Shown piece by piece: positions 9,443-17,399 of a DNA stretch of 64,000 nucleotides. The position numbers and the translations under genes are program-made. Numbering within the stretch: the first letter of the stretch is position 1; every line of letters starts with the position of its first letter. A model generated the notes under the pieces. It had not been told where the DNA came from and ran no database searches. It was given only the letters and a program-made list of their open reading frames with translations. Where the stretch lies: the NCBI GenBank assembly GCA_937930695.1, contig CALHCB010000055.1, forward strand, positions 1 through 64,000. Reading direction: 5' to 3'. Source of the stretch: an uncultured Acidimicrobiales bacterium. Its GTDB lineage: Bacteria; Actinomycetota; Acidimicrobiia; Acidimicrobiales; SZUA-35.

Positions 9443-10362
9443 GCGAGATCGTGCAGGCGGTCATCGACCTTGGATCGACCTCGTCTCGGCTGCTCATCGG
9501 CACTGCCGGCGCCGTGCTCCACCGAGAACAGATCGTCACCCAAATGGGCACCGGGATCGATGCCACTGCAGCCATCAGCGATGAAGCACTTGAACGAGTC
9601 GACGCAGCGTTGGCTCATTTCGCCCAGGAGTTGTCTCGATTCGAGGTGGCGGCAACACGAGTGGTGGCCACAGCCGCAGCCCGCGAGGTCCGGGACACGT
9701 CAGGACTGCGGCTCATGGTGGAGCGGACCACGGGTGCACAACTTGAGATCCTCAGCGGTGAGGACGAAGGTCGGTTCGCCTTTCTCGGAGCCGTGGCGCG
9801 AGAAGAACCCGGCTCGCTCGTCGTGGTCGACATCGGAGGACGGTCCACAGAGGTCATCGTTGGATCACTAGGTGATGGCGTGCTCGGGTCGATCTCGTTG
9901 CCCACTGGCGCCTCCCGCCTCACTGAGGAGTTCATCGAACAAGATCCACCGGCGCCCGCGGAACTCGCGGGTGCATTGTCTGTTGCCGGGTTGCATCTCG
10001 ATGACGTGGCTCGTGAACTTCCCCAAGCCGCGACGGTGCTCCAATCAGGAACGGTGATTGGTGTGGGCGGCACGATCACGACCGCGGTTGCGGTCGAGCT
10101 CGGACTCCTGACCTACGACGCCGACGTCGTCGATGGATTTCTTCTCTCCAAGGAAGCCGCAGAGGATGTGTTTCGGACGCTGGCCACCGAAAATCACGCC
10201 GACCGAGCTCACAATCCCGGCTTGCATCCCGATCGAGTTGGCGTGATTGTCGGTGGTATGTGCATGCTCGTCGGTCTGATGCGACGGTTCGGGATAGACG
10301 AAATCAAGGTCTCGGAGCGAGACCTGCTCGATGGTGTTCTCCAAGAGATGACGCAATCGTGA
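9439..10362 (+). CDS. ppx: Ppx/GppA-family exopolyphosphatase
   Basis: 307 residues, the short single-module actinobacterial form. It has the ASKHA phosphate-binding loop VIDLGSTSSRLLIG at the N-terminus, VATAAAREV, LSGEDEGRFAFLGAV and the second loop VVDIGGRSTEVIVG, and then GVGGTITT. Ppx/GppA enzymes release phosphate from polyphosphate or the 5' phosphate of pppGpp. ATG overlaps the DUF501 stop, with GAGGAGAAGG upstream. The following acetyltransferase gene overlaps its stop by GTGA, so DUF501-ppx-rimJ is one operon. Confidence 0.92.
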   Translation: MSEIVQAVIDLGSTSSRLLIGTAGAVLHREQIVTQMGTGIDATAAISDEALERVDAALAHFAQELSRFEVAATRVVATAAAREVRDTSGLRLMVERTTGAQLEILSGEDEGRFAFLGAVAREEPGSLVVVDIGGRSTEVIVGSLGDGVLGSISLPTGASRLTEEFIEQDPPAPAELAGALSVAGLHLDDVARELPQAATVLQSGTVIGVGGTITTAVAVELGLLTYDADVVDGFLLSKEAAEDVFRTLATENHADRAHNPGLHPDRVGVIVGGMCMLVGLMRRFGIDEIKVSERDLLDGVLQEMTQS

Positions 10363-10949
10363 GCACGACCCTTATCGGCAAGCGAATCGTGTTGCGGCCG
10401 CTGCGAGCCGACGACTTCGATCAATGGCGTGACATCCGACGGGCGAACTTGGCCTGGTTGACGAAATGGGAGCCGAAGCGTCCGGCGCACGGGCCAGATG
10501 TGGTCAACGATCGTGGAGCGTTCACGCTTCGATGTCACTCCCGCGATCGCGAGTGGCAAATTGGTGTTGGCTACGGATTCGGCGTGTTCGTCGGCGGCCA
10601 ATTTGGTGGTGAAATCAACCTGAACAACGTGCAGCGTGGGCCGTTTCAGAATGCCTATCTCGGCTACTGGATCGATGAGAGCCTCGCCGGCAACAGCTAT
10701 ACGCCTGAGGGTGTTGTGCTGGTGCTGCGCTACGCCTTCGAGCAACTGGGGCTCCACCGTGTGCAGATCTCGATTGTTCCGCGAAACGCAGCGTCACGTC
10801 GCGTCGTCGAGAAGCTCGATGTTCGCTCAGAAGGTCTCGCAGAGCGGTATCTGGAGATTAACGGCGAGTGGGAAGACCACATTCGGTTCGCAATGACGGC
10901 TGAAGAGTGGTCGGCCAGGCGGACCGAGCTGATCGCGGCCTGGCTCTAG
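10359..10949 (+). CDS. GNAT acetyltransferase, RimJ/RimL-like
   Basis: 196 residues from the GTG at 10359 overlapping the ppx stop. GNAT fold of the RimJ type: VLRPLRADDFDQWRDIRRAN, then LGYWIDESLAGNSYTPEGV forming the acetyl-CoA loop, and LGLHRVQISIVPRNAASRRV. Members acetylate protein N-termini (for example ribosomal protein S5) or small-molecule amines. The ribosomal target is a family-level assumption. Confidence 0.85.
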   Translation: MSTTLIGKRIVLRPLRADDFDQWRDIRRANLAWLTKWEPKRPAHGPDVVNDRGAFTLRCHSRDREWQIGVGYGFGVFVGGQFGGEINLNNVQRGPFQNAYLGYWIDESLAGNSYTPEGVVLVLRYAFEQLGLHRVQISIVPRNAASRRVVEKLDVRSEGLAERYLEINGEWEDHIRFAMTAEEWSARRTELIAAWL

Positions 10950-10967
10950 TCAAAGCAGTGAACCAGA

Positions 10968-10997
10968 ACCGCTCCGGTCCCAGCTGACCGAAGCGGT
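10968..10997. terminator. Strong hairpin between convergent genes
   Basis: Arms ACCGCTCCGGTC (10968-10979) and GACCGAAGCGGT (10986-10997) pair at 11 of 12 positions around a 6-nt loop. It lies in the 62-nt gap between the RimJ-like gene and the convergent crotonase gene, so a bidirectional terminator is likely, although no clear T-run follows. Confidence 0.55.
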
Positions 10998-11011
10998 CCT
11001 TGTGCGCACGT

Positions 11012-11767
11012 CTAAGACTTGGTCGTGATCTTGGCCTTGAGCGCGGCCAGGAGCTCCCGGAACGCCGGCTGGCGAGCGGACCATGCTTGAGGGCCGAGCT
11101 CCATGTTGACCGCAGCGCGCTGTGTCGTCACCGCGGTGATTTCCGCCATGGTCTGCTTGGTCCGCAGCACCAGTTCCTTCGGAACGTTGGCGGTGCGTGC
11201 AGCCATCTCTTGGCAGGCATCGAGAAGCTGGTCATCCGGCACGCACCGGTACGCCAGTCCGACTCGCTCAGCTTCTTTGCCGTCCATGACCTCAGAGAAC
11301 AGCACCGCTGCTGCTGCTGGTTGAGGTCCCGTGATGTTCTGGAACATCCACGTATGTCCGCCACCAGGATGTATGCCGATCTGAAGGAAGCGGTCGTCGA
11401 ATCGTGCCGACTCGCCAGCCATCCGTACATCGCAGATCAGCGCGAGGTTCATTCCGGCACCGACCGCGGCACCATTCACTGCTGCAATGGTCGGAAGTGG
11501 GCTGCGACCCACGCGGAGAAACCCTTCGTAGATCGCAAGAAGGCCCTCTTCTTCGGAATCGCCGAGATGCGTGAGGTCAGCACCGGCGCAGAACGCTGGG
11601 GCTGCACCGGTCACGATCAGGGCCTTGACGTCGGGATTGGCCTCGACGCTGTCCAGGACGTCGCCAACTTCGGCACACATGTCGAGCGTGACGGCATTTC
11701 GCCGATCAGGGTCGTTCAGGGTGACAGTGGCAACGGATTCGGTGATGTCGAGATTGACGAGACTCAT
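11012..11767 (-). CDS. Enoyl-CoA hydratase/isomerase (crotonase) family protein
   Basis: 251 residues. The oxyanion-hole segments AFCAGADLTHL (about 58-68) and NGAAVGAGMNLAL (about 99-111) are clear. The two positions that carry catalytic Glu in true hydratases hold Asn (GAGMNLAL) and Gln (RFLQIGIHPGGG), so it is probably not a canonical 2-enoyl-CoA hydratase. The specific reaction cannot be told. Stand-alone gene on the minus strand. Confidence 0.85.
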   Translation of the reverse strand: MSLVNLDITESVATVTLNDPDRRNAVTLDMCAEVGDVLDSVEANPDVKALIVTGAAPAFCAGADLTHLGDSEEEGLLAIYEGFLRVGRSPLPTIAAVNGAAVGAGMNLALICDVRMAGESARFDDRFLQIGIHPGGGHTWMFQNITGPQPAAAAVLFSEVMDGKEAERVGLAYRCVPDDQLLDACQEMAARTANVPKELVLRTKQTMAEITAVTTQRAAVNMELGPQAWSARQPAFRELLAALKAKITTKS

Positions 11768-11856
11768 CGCAGAAGTCTCTCACCGTTGTGCCCGGCATTA
11801 CGAACTCCCGAGTCACCTCGCGACTCAAAGGAGCATGACGTGCAAGCTGTCCAGCT

Positions 11857-12363
11857 TCAGGCCCGTAGATCGATGCGAGAGGAACTGACTGCGTCCACGG
11901 TCTCACGTGACCGTGGGAGGGCTGAGTCTTGCGAACCATGGATGGCGCTCAGCACTGCGTGGCCGATTTCCCGCAAGGTCGACGCCAACGAATCAGTGTG
12001 GCGATCGTCATCGGGAAGGTCCTGGCTGAAGGCCCAAGCCTCAACCGCCGTTTCGAGTTGACCAGCGTGTTCTGCCCGAACGGACACGAAGCGACGCGAT
12101 TGCTCGAAGTCGACTTCCTTTTCGGTCAGGAAGTGGCACAAAAGCGCGACCTTGACCGGCTCGTCGCTCGATACCGCGATGTCGAGCCACGACGATGACG
12201 TTTGCATCATCGGGGCGACCTGATCGGCGAGTGCGGTTGCCTCTGTCCCTGTGGCAAGCGGAATATCGCATCGTGGACACGTCGTGATCCACGGCATGTA
12301 GAGCCCGCTGCATTCGGGGCACGCGGGTCCCTGCTGGTCGTGTTGTTCCGAGGTCATATCCAT
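11857..12363 (-). CDS. Zinc-ribbon protein of unknown function
   Basis: 168 residues. An N-terminal zinc ribbon is visible as CPEC (residues 15-18) and CPRC (about 29-32). The middle part (VKVALLCHFLTEKEVDFEQS) resembles the DUF2007-like fold in which a transposed region compares cofactors, but I cannot assign it firmly. ATGs at 12363 and 12357 are both possible starts. It is divergent from maf with 50 nt between them. Confidence 0.6.
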   Translation of the reverse strand: MDMTSEQHDQQGPACPECSGLYMPWITTCPRCDIPLATGTEATALADQVAPMMQTSSSWLDIAVSSDEPVKVALLCHFLTEKEVDFEQSRRFVSVRAEHAGQLETAVEAWAFSQDLPDDDRHTDSLASTLREIGHAVLSAIHGSQDSALPRSRETVDAVSSSRIDLRA

Positions 12364-12413
12364 TCATCGGTTGTCGTCACGGACAACTGAAGTAGGCCAA
12401 ATATGCTGTTTCG

Positions 12414-13103
12414 ATGTCGGCCGCACCGACGGAGGGACTCCGTAGTCAACAGAACAATGCATTCGTTCTTGCCTCGTCGTCGCCGCGCCGGTCCGAATTA
12501 CTTCGTTCGGTTGGGGTCGATCCGCTCGTGATCGTGGCAGCGATCGACGAGACGCCGATGGCGGATGAATCGGCCCGATCCCTCGTGAGTCGCTTGAGTG
12601 AGGCGAAAGCTCTCGCCGGGGCCCACCAGGTCATGGCTGACTGGCCGGCGGATCTCTGTCGTGTTGCCGGGGCACGCGTCCCGGTTCTCGGCGCCGACAC
12701 GGTCATCGAGCTTGACGGTGAGATCCTTGGCAAGCCTCGAAATGCCGAAGACGCAGAGCGAATGCTCGGGGCGCTCTCAAATCGGACGCACGCCGTCTTG
12801 ACCGGGGTTGCCATCGTGATCTTGGGCGTCGATGAGCACGGGGGAGAAACCATCGTCGAACGCCGGAGTGCAGTGGCAACCACCGCCGTCGACTTCGGCC
12901 CTCTGACCGCTGCAGACATCGAGGCCTACATCGTCTCGGGCGAATACCAAGGCAAGGCGGGGGCCTACGCCATACAAGGTCGCGGCGGTCTTTTCGTGCG
13001 CTCGATCCAGGGAACGAACGACAACGTTGTTGGATTGCCGCTTGGCATTGTTGACGCAGTACTGGCCGAGAGTGGCCTTCGGCTGCGAGACTTCGCCTCG
13101 TGA
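12414..13103 (+). CDS. maf: Maf-family nucleoside triphosphate pyrophosphatase
   Basis: 229 residues. Family signature FVLASSSPRRSELLRSVG near the N-terminus, IDETPMADES, RLSEAKALAGA, LGADTVIELDGEILGKPRN with the catalytic Asp, and a C-terminal YIVSGEYQGKAGAYAIQGRGG. Maf proteins hydrolyse non-canonical or canonical NTPs to NMP and PPi. About 15 residues precede the conserved opening. It is followed by a GTGA overlap with the next gene. Confidence 0.93.
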   Translation: MSAAPTEGLRSQQNNAFVLASSSPRRSELLRSVGVDPLVIVAAIDETPMADESARSLVSRLSEAKALAGAHQVMADWPADLCRVAGARVPVLGADTVIELDGEILGKPRNAEDAERMLGALSNRTHAVLTGVAIVILGVDEHGGETIVERRSAVATTAVDFGPLTAADIEAYIVSGEYQGKAGAYAIQGRGGLFVRSIQGTNDNVVGLPLGIVDAVLAESGLRLRDFAS

Positions 13104-14200
13104 GGGTTTCTCGGCGTCCGGAGGGTGAGTCGTTTACGCGATTCGTCGACGTCGCATCGCCCGAGGATGGCAGTGCACAGATCTGGGCATGGATCAAACA
13201 AGGCTTGTTCCTGGCCCTCAGCGTCATAGCGCTCTATCTCTTCTCGCCGCAGATTCTCGATGTGATGTCGTCTGCACCGCGCCTACGCACGATCCGCCCC
13301 TGGTGGTTTGTGGCGATGGCCGTGCTGCAGCTCGCAAGCTTCGCCTGCATGTGGTGGCTGACTCGCCTCGTGCTTCCTTCGGTCAGCTGGTTCGTTGCCG
13401 CCACGAGTCAACTTGTTGCCAACGCCGTGAGTCGAGTGGTGCCCGGCGGAGCAGCGGCTGGCGGAGCGACGCTCTATCGGATGCTGTCGGTGTCGGGGGT
13501 CAATCAGCGAGAAGCTGGGGGAGCGCTAGCCGCCACCTCAGTGCTCTCTACCGGAGCGCTCTTTGCCATCCCAGCAACCGCGCTTGGACTCGCCCTTCTT
13601 GGTGCGCCGATTCCAGAAGATCTTTGGCCTGCTGCGGTTGCCGGTGGGGTCATGTTCCTTGTGCTCTTCGGTGTCGGAGCGGTTGCTGTCGGTTCTGACG
13701 CACCGCTCCTCGCCTTTGGTCGAGGTCTGAAACGAGTCGTTGTCTTCCTCTCCAATCGCTTCGGCCGTGAATCTGAGTTTGAGCCAGGCGAGGTGCTCGA
13801 GCAGCGCGATCGGCTGGTCGAGGTGGTCGGGAGCAAGTGGCCACGAGCGGTGATGGCCGCGGCAGGAAATTGGGTGTTCGACTATCTGACCCTCGTCGCC
13901 GCTCTCTATGCCGTTGGCGCTGATCCCCGGCTCAGCATTGTGTTGCTCGCCTACGCCGGAGCTGCGGTGCTGGCCATGATCCCCATCACTCCCGGCGGAC
14001 TTGGTTTCGTCGAAGCGGGTCTGATTCCTCTTCTCGTATTGTCCGGAATTTCAGCCCAGAACGCATTGCTCGCCGCCTTGGCCTACCGAGTGTTCTCACT
14101 CTGGCTGCCGATCCTGGCTGGGGTTCCGGCCTGGATGGCGTACCGAGCGCGGTATCGAGTGGGCCGTCGTGTCCTCACTGAACCAAAGGAACGGGTATGA
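13100..14200 (+). CDS. Lysylphosphatidylglycerol synthase TM region / UPF0104 (YbhN-like) membrane protein
   Basis: 366 residues with about eight hydrophobic helices. Family features include ASQLVANAVSRVVPGGAAAGGATLYRML (here positions 13408-13490) and the late AAVLAMIPITPGGLGFVEAG motif. YbhN/AglD-type proteins are predicted lipid flippases or transferases; the soluble lysyltransferase domain of MprF is absent. The GTG at 13100 overlaps the maf stop and its own stop overlaps the MOSC gene, giving a maf-ybhN-MOSC operon. Confidence 0.85.
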   Translation: MRVSRRPEGESFTRFVDVASPEDGSAQIWAWIKQGLFLALSVIALYLFSPQILDVMSSAPRLRTIRPWWFVAMAVLQLASFACMWWLTRLVLPSVSWFVAATSQLVANAVSRVVPGGAAAGGATLYRMLSVSGVNQREAGGALAATSVLSTGALFAIPATALGLALLGAPIPEDLWPAAVAGGVMFLVLFGVGAVAVGSDAPLLAFGRGLKRVVVFLSNRFGRESEFEPGEVLEQRDRLVEVVGSKWPRAVMAAAGNWVFDYLTLVAALYAVGADPRLSIVLLAYAGAAVLAMIPITPGGLGFVEAGLIPLLVLSGISAQNALLAALAYRVFSLWLPILAGVPAWMAYRARYRVGRRVLTEPKERV

Positions 14201-14913
14201 CCAACTCCCTCATCATCCAGGAAATCTGGCGATTCCCCGTCAAGTCCGTGGGCGGCGAGCAGCTCCGCTCTGCTGCGGTGACCGAGTTTGGTATTGCTGG
14301 TGACCGGGGTTGGGGCATCTTCGATGTCGAGACTGGCACGGTGCTCACGGCCCGCCGCAGCCCCGAGCTTCTGTTTGCCCAGGCGAAACTTCAATCAGAC
14401 GGCGGGGTGCTTGTGACACTTCCTGACGGAACCGAAACGGCCGACGATGCAGCACTGTCTGCATGGCTGGACCGCTCAGTCGAGCTCCGTCGAGCGGGCG
14501 ACGAAGGCGGCACCTATGAGGTTCCGCTTGACTTCGAGAACGATGAGAACTGGGTTTCGTGGCAGGGCCCGGCAGGGGCATGGCACGACTCAGCCCGATC
14601 CCGTCTCTCTCTTATTACGCAGAGCTCCCTGCGGGACTGGGACCATCTGCGTTTCCGTACCAACCTGATCCTGAGTGGTTCAGGGGAGGACGAGTTGGTC
14701 GGATCAACCATCTCAGTCGGCGAGGATGTTGAGCTCGAGGTAACCAAGCAGATCGACCGTTGTGTGATGGTCACTCGTCCTCAGCCCGGATTGGAGCGAG
14801 ACCTCGACGTGCTTCGGACCATCAACAAGGAGCGAGAGTCGTTGCTGGCGATCGGTGCGACCGTGGCCGCCAGCGGCACAATTTCTGAGGGTGACGTCGT
14901 CGCTGCCACCTGA
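14197..14913 (+). CDS. MOSC domain protein with N-terminal beta-barrel
   Basis: 238 residues. MOSC_N signature IQEIWRFPVKSVGGEQL at residues 7-23, GDRGWGIFD, and a MOSC core LRFRTNLILSG...VTKQIDRCVMVTRPQPG containing the conserved Cys after the Arg. MOSC proteins carry sulfur or molybdenum cofactor and reduce N-hydroxylated substrates (mARC-type). This is the second Mo-linked gene group in the window after the cox-type cluster. ATG overlaps the previous stop. Confidence 0.87.
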   Translation: MTNSLIIQEIWRFPVKSVGGEQLRSAAVTEFGIAGDRGWGIFDVETGTVLTARRSPELLFAQAKLQSDGGVLVTLPDGTETADDAALSAWLDRSVELRRAGDEGGTYEVPLDFENDENWVSWQGPAGAWHDSARSRLSLITQSSLRDWDHLRFRTNLILSGSGEDELVGSTISVGEDVELEVTKQIDRCVMVTRPQPGLERDLDVLRTINKERESLLAIGATVAASGTISEGDVVAAT

Positions 14914-14918
14914 GTGGG

Positions 14919-15884
14919 TCAATCGACCAGCACGTCATCACGATCTCTGTCGAGCTCACGCTGCCCCTCGGCGCATGAATCGAGGATCGGGCAGAAGCGA
15001 CACATGCCACTTGCCTGCTTCGTCGGCTCCCGCTTTTGGACTGTCAGCTCCACATATTTGGCAACGGCATCGACAACTCGTTTGGCCGTGGACCACAACA
15101 TGTCTTCGGTGACCGCCTCGGAGCGAGGCTCGCCAGCGTCGAGGTAGTAGCTCACCAATAGGCGAGGCGGAACGCCAAGTTTGAGGGTCTCCAGCAGGGC
15201 GTAGAAACGCAGGTCGCTGGTGTGGCTCCCGTGAGGGCGTCCGGTCTTCAGATCGATGAGGACCCGGCCCGCTTCGTTGCCCCGAGGACGACCCAAGGTG
15301 AGATCGACCACTCCGCGCAGCGAAATTCTGTCGTCGCAGAACTCCGCTCTGACTCGCGACTCAGCGACCGGCACCCATGTGCGTTGAAGCGGAGGAAAGG
15401 TCTCGAAGAAGTTCGCCACGAGATCGTTCACTTGTCCAACGAGATCGGCTCGTTCGCCTTCGGTGAGTTGTTGGATGAACGGACTGATGCTCTTGTCGTC
15501 GTTTTCGAGCCTTGCCATCGCGTCGTTGACGAGATCAAGCGGTGTTGGGTTGCCACGTCGCGCCACCATGAGCTCGATGGCCTTGTGGGCGACTGTGCCC
15601 CTGGCGATGGGGATCTTCCACTCGAACTCAGCTTCTTCTTCCGCCAGGAACCGGCTTTCGCATCCGTGAATCATGCTGATCTTGTGCTTTGACATGAACA
15701 GCGGGGTTTCCTCTACATCCTCCAGCAGGGGTTCGAGCGAAGTGTTCAGTTCATGCCGCAGGTGATCGCGGAGGTCGTCGCGAAAGGAGGGTCGATCGGT
15801 CGTTCCGAGCTCGTCGAGAATCTGTTGTTGAGCAGGGTTGAGACGAGGCTTCGACGGGACGGCGTTTGCTGGTTGGTCGGTCAT
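14919..15884 (-). CDS. RecB/Cas4-like PD-(D/E)XK nuclease with Fe-S cysteines
   Basis: 321 residues from the ATG at 15884, which overlaps the upstream stop (ATGA). Nuclease motifs: RGTVAHKAIELM (His), GVVDLTLGRP (Asp) and VLIDLKTGRPHG (DxK). One Cys early (IHGCESRF) and three late (CRFCPILDSC) form the pattern of the 4Fe-4S cluster of AddB/Cas4-type exonucleases. There is no helicase domain and there are no cas genes, so it is a stand-alone RecB-like nuclease of unknown partner. Final region is acidic (ELDRDRDDVLVD). Confidence 0.82.
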   Translation of the reverse strand: MTDQPANAVPSKPRLNPAQQQILDELGTTDRPSFRDDLRDHLRHELNTSLEPLLEDVEETPLFMSKHKISMIHGCESRFLAEEEAEFEWKIPIARGTVAHKAIELMVARRGNPTPLDLVNDAMARLENDDKSISPFIQQLTEGERADLVGQVNDLVANFFETFPPLQRTWVPVAESRVRAEFCDDRISLRGVVDLTLGRPRGNEAGRVLIDLKTGRPHGSHTSDLRFYALLETLKLGVPPRLLVSYYLDAGEPRSEAVTEDMLWSTAKRVVDAVAKYVELTVQKREPTKQASGMCRFCPILDSCAEGQRELDRDRDDVLVD

Positions 15885-16624
15885 GTTGCTTGACGATCTG
15901 CTGCTTGGTCGACCAACCAGGAGAAGAGGGGGTCGTGGCTTCCGTTGGGCATGCGCTCGGGGTGCCACTGGACCGCAATCAGCGCGTGCTCGACATGCTC
16001 GACGACCTCAACCACTCCGTCCGCGGTACGGCCGGTAACGGTGAGCCCGTCGCCGAGCTGATCAACGGCCTGATGATGGAGCGAGTTCGCCTCGGTTGTG
16101 TTGCTGCCAAAGATCTTGGCGATCGACGACCCGGACTCGAATTGGACGAGATGGCGTCGGGCCAGCATTTCCTCTGCATTGTGAACCGGATCCGGTCCGG
16201 TCTCGCGACCTCGATGTTCAACGCTGGTGTCCCACATGTGCTGGTGGAGTGAGCCGCCAAGCGCAACATTGATGAGCTGGATTCCGCGACAGACACCCAA
16301 CACGGGGATCCCGATCTCGAGGGCGGCCTGCAAGAGGTGCTGATCGCTCTCATCTGCCGCTGGGTTCGTCGACACCGCCCCTGCCGCTGAGGCCGAGTAC
16401 TGGGCAGGGTCGATGTCGTCGCCGCCGCTCAGCAGCAGGGCATCGAAGCGCTGGAGGGTCTCTCGGGCGCCAGCCTCGTCAACGAAGCCGACGAGGGCTC
16501 CGATTCCACCGGCTCGCTCGATCCCGTCGAGGTACTCAGGATCGATCGTGTACAGATCGTTCTCGGGATGCACGAATGTGGGGAGCGAACGGCGCCAAGG
16601 TGTGACGGCAACAAGGGGCTTCAC
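15881..16624 (-). CDS. Gamma-glutamyl-GABA hydrolase-like class I amidotransferase (peptidase C26)
   Basis: 247 residues. Class I glutamine amidotransferase fold: LLSGGDDIDPAQY, nucleophile elbow LGVCRGIQLINVALGGSLHQ (Cys), and ALIAVQWHPERM containing the catalytic His. PuuD enzymes release GABA from gamma-glutamyl-GABA in putrescine breakdown, but family members with other substrates exist, and no puu genes are present here. It lies upstream of, and translationally coupled to, the RecB-like nuclease. Confidence 0.85.
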   Translation of the reverse strand: MKPLVAVTPWRRSLPTFVHPENDLYTIDPEYLDGIERAGGIGALVGFVDEAGARETLQRFDALLLSGGDDIDPAQYSASAAGAVSTNPAADESDQHLLQAALEIGIPVLGVCRGIQLINVALGGSLHQHMWDTSVEHRGRETGPDPVHNAEEMLARRHLVQFESGSSIAKIFGSNTTEANSLHHQAVDQLGDGLTVTGRTADGVVEVVEHVEHALIAVQWHPERMPNGSHDPLFSWLVDQAADRQAT

Positions 16625-16741
16625 GGCTCAACACTATCGCTGGGAGCCATGGGCGGCGGAGGACCGAATCTGGGGCGACCGAGCGGTGAGTCCTTCGATG
16701 TCATACCTGATCTCTATTGTCGTGAGCGTGGAGATTCGGGC

Positions 16742-17071
16742 ATGAGTTCAGTGGAGTTTGCGCAGGCGGCACGTTCGCTTGGCGCAGCCACGAGAGCCGC
16801 AGGCTTCGACGTCCCCGCCTTTCGCAGCCCGCCGCGCCAGCCGGGGCTCAATCGATCATTGCGTCGTCGCCCTGATGGTTCGTGCATCATCTCCGTTCGG
16901 ATCGCCGACCGGCCCCTGGCGGCCACCATCGCCGACATGATCGATGGAGTCGTTGCTGCCAATGACCTGCAAGGCTCTGAGGCTGCTCGGCTCAGAGACG
17001 ATCTTTGGGCCGTCACCACGCACCTGCTCGGGTCTGAGGGCGTTGAGGAGCCTGAGCGCCTCGCGGCCTGA
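16742..17071 (+). CDS. Conserved small soluble protein, unknown function
   Basis: 109 residues from the ATG at 16742 (GGAG about 10 nt upstream). Visible features: SVEFAQAARSLGAATRAAG, a Pro/Arg-rich middle (PAFRSPPRQPGLNRSLRR), ADRPLAATIADMIDGVV and an acidic C-terminus. It resembles conserved hypothetical proteins in this bacterial group. No catalytic motif seen. Divergent from the C26 amidase gene across 117 nt. Confidence 0.65.
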   Translation: MSSVEFAQAARSLGAATRAAGFDVPAFRSPPRQPGLNRSLRRRPDGSCIISVRIADRPLAATIADMIDGVVAANDLQGSEAARLRDDLWAVTTHLLGSEGVEEPERLAA

Positions 17072-17241
17072 CACGCCTCGGTGAACAAGCAGTTGCCTCA
17101 TGCTCGAGATCAGCCAAGCAGTTGTCTCGATGGGTTCGGTGGGCCACAATCTCAAACAGTGTTCACCATCGACCCAACGTGGAGAAGTGACAGAGCGTTC
17201 AGGATCGATCTCCTCTCGGCCTTCGGGCGAGGTGACGCATC

Positions 17242-17391
17242 GTGCCGCGGTTAGTTCACGCGGAACAGCGTGTGCCCGAGCCGCAGCGCGGTCGCACGCT
17301 CAATGTCCGGTTTGCGATCCGAATCGTCGTCTACTTGATCATCTGCTTGCTGCTGGTGCTCGTGATCGTCCGGACGATCCGCGGCCTCTGA
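17242..17391 (+). CDS. Small single-pass membrane protein (49 aa)
   Basis: GTG at 17242 preceded by GCGAGGTG at an 8-nt spacing; stop at 17389-17391. The first 28 residues are basic (about seven Arg), followed by one hydrophobic helix (IVVYLIICLLLVLVIV) and a short basic tail (RTIRGL). The amphipathic profile and ribosome-binding site support translation. Function unknown. The preceding 170 nt (17072-17241) show no other gene. Confidence 0.5.
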   Translation: MPRLVHAEQRVPEPQRGRTLNVRFAIRIVVYLIICLLLVLVIVRTIRGL

Positions 17392-17399
17392 TTGGCCAT

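Noticed and set aside
11000..12061. Plus-strand frame of 353 codons
   Set aside because: Complement of the crotonase and zinc-ribbon genes; those have clear family motifs, this has none.
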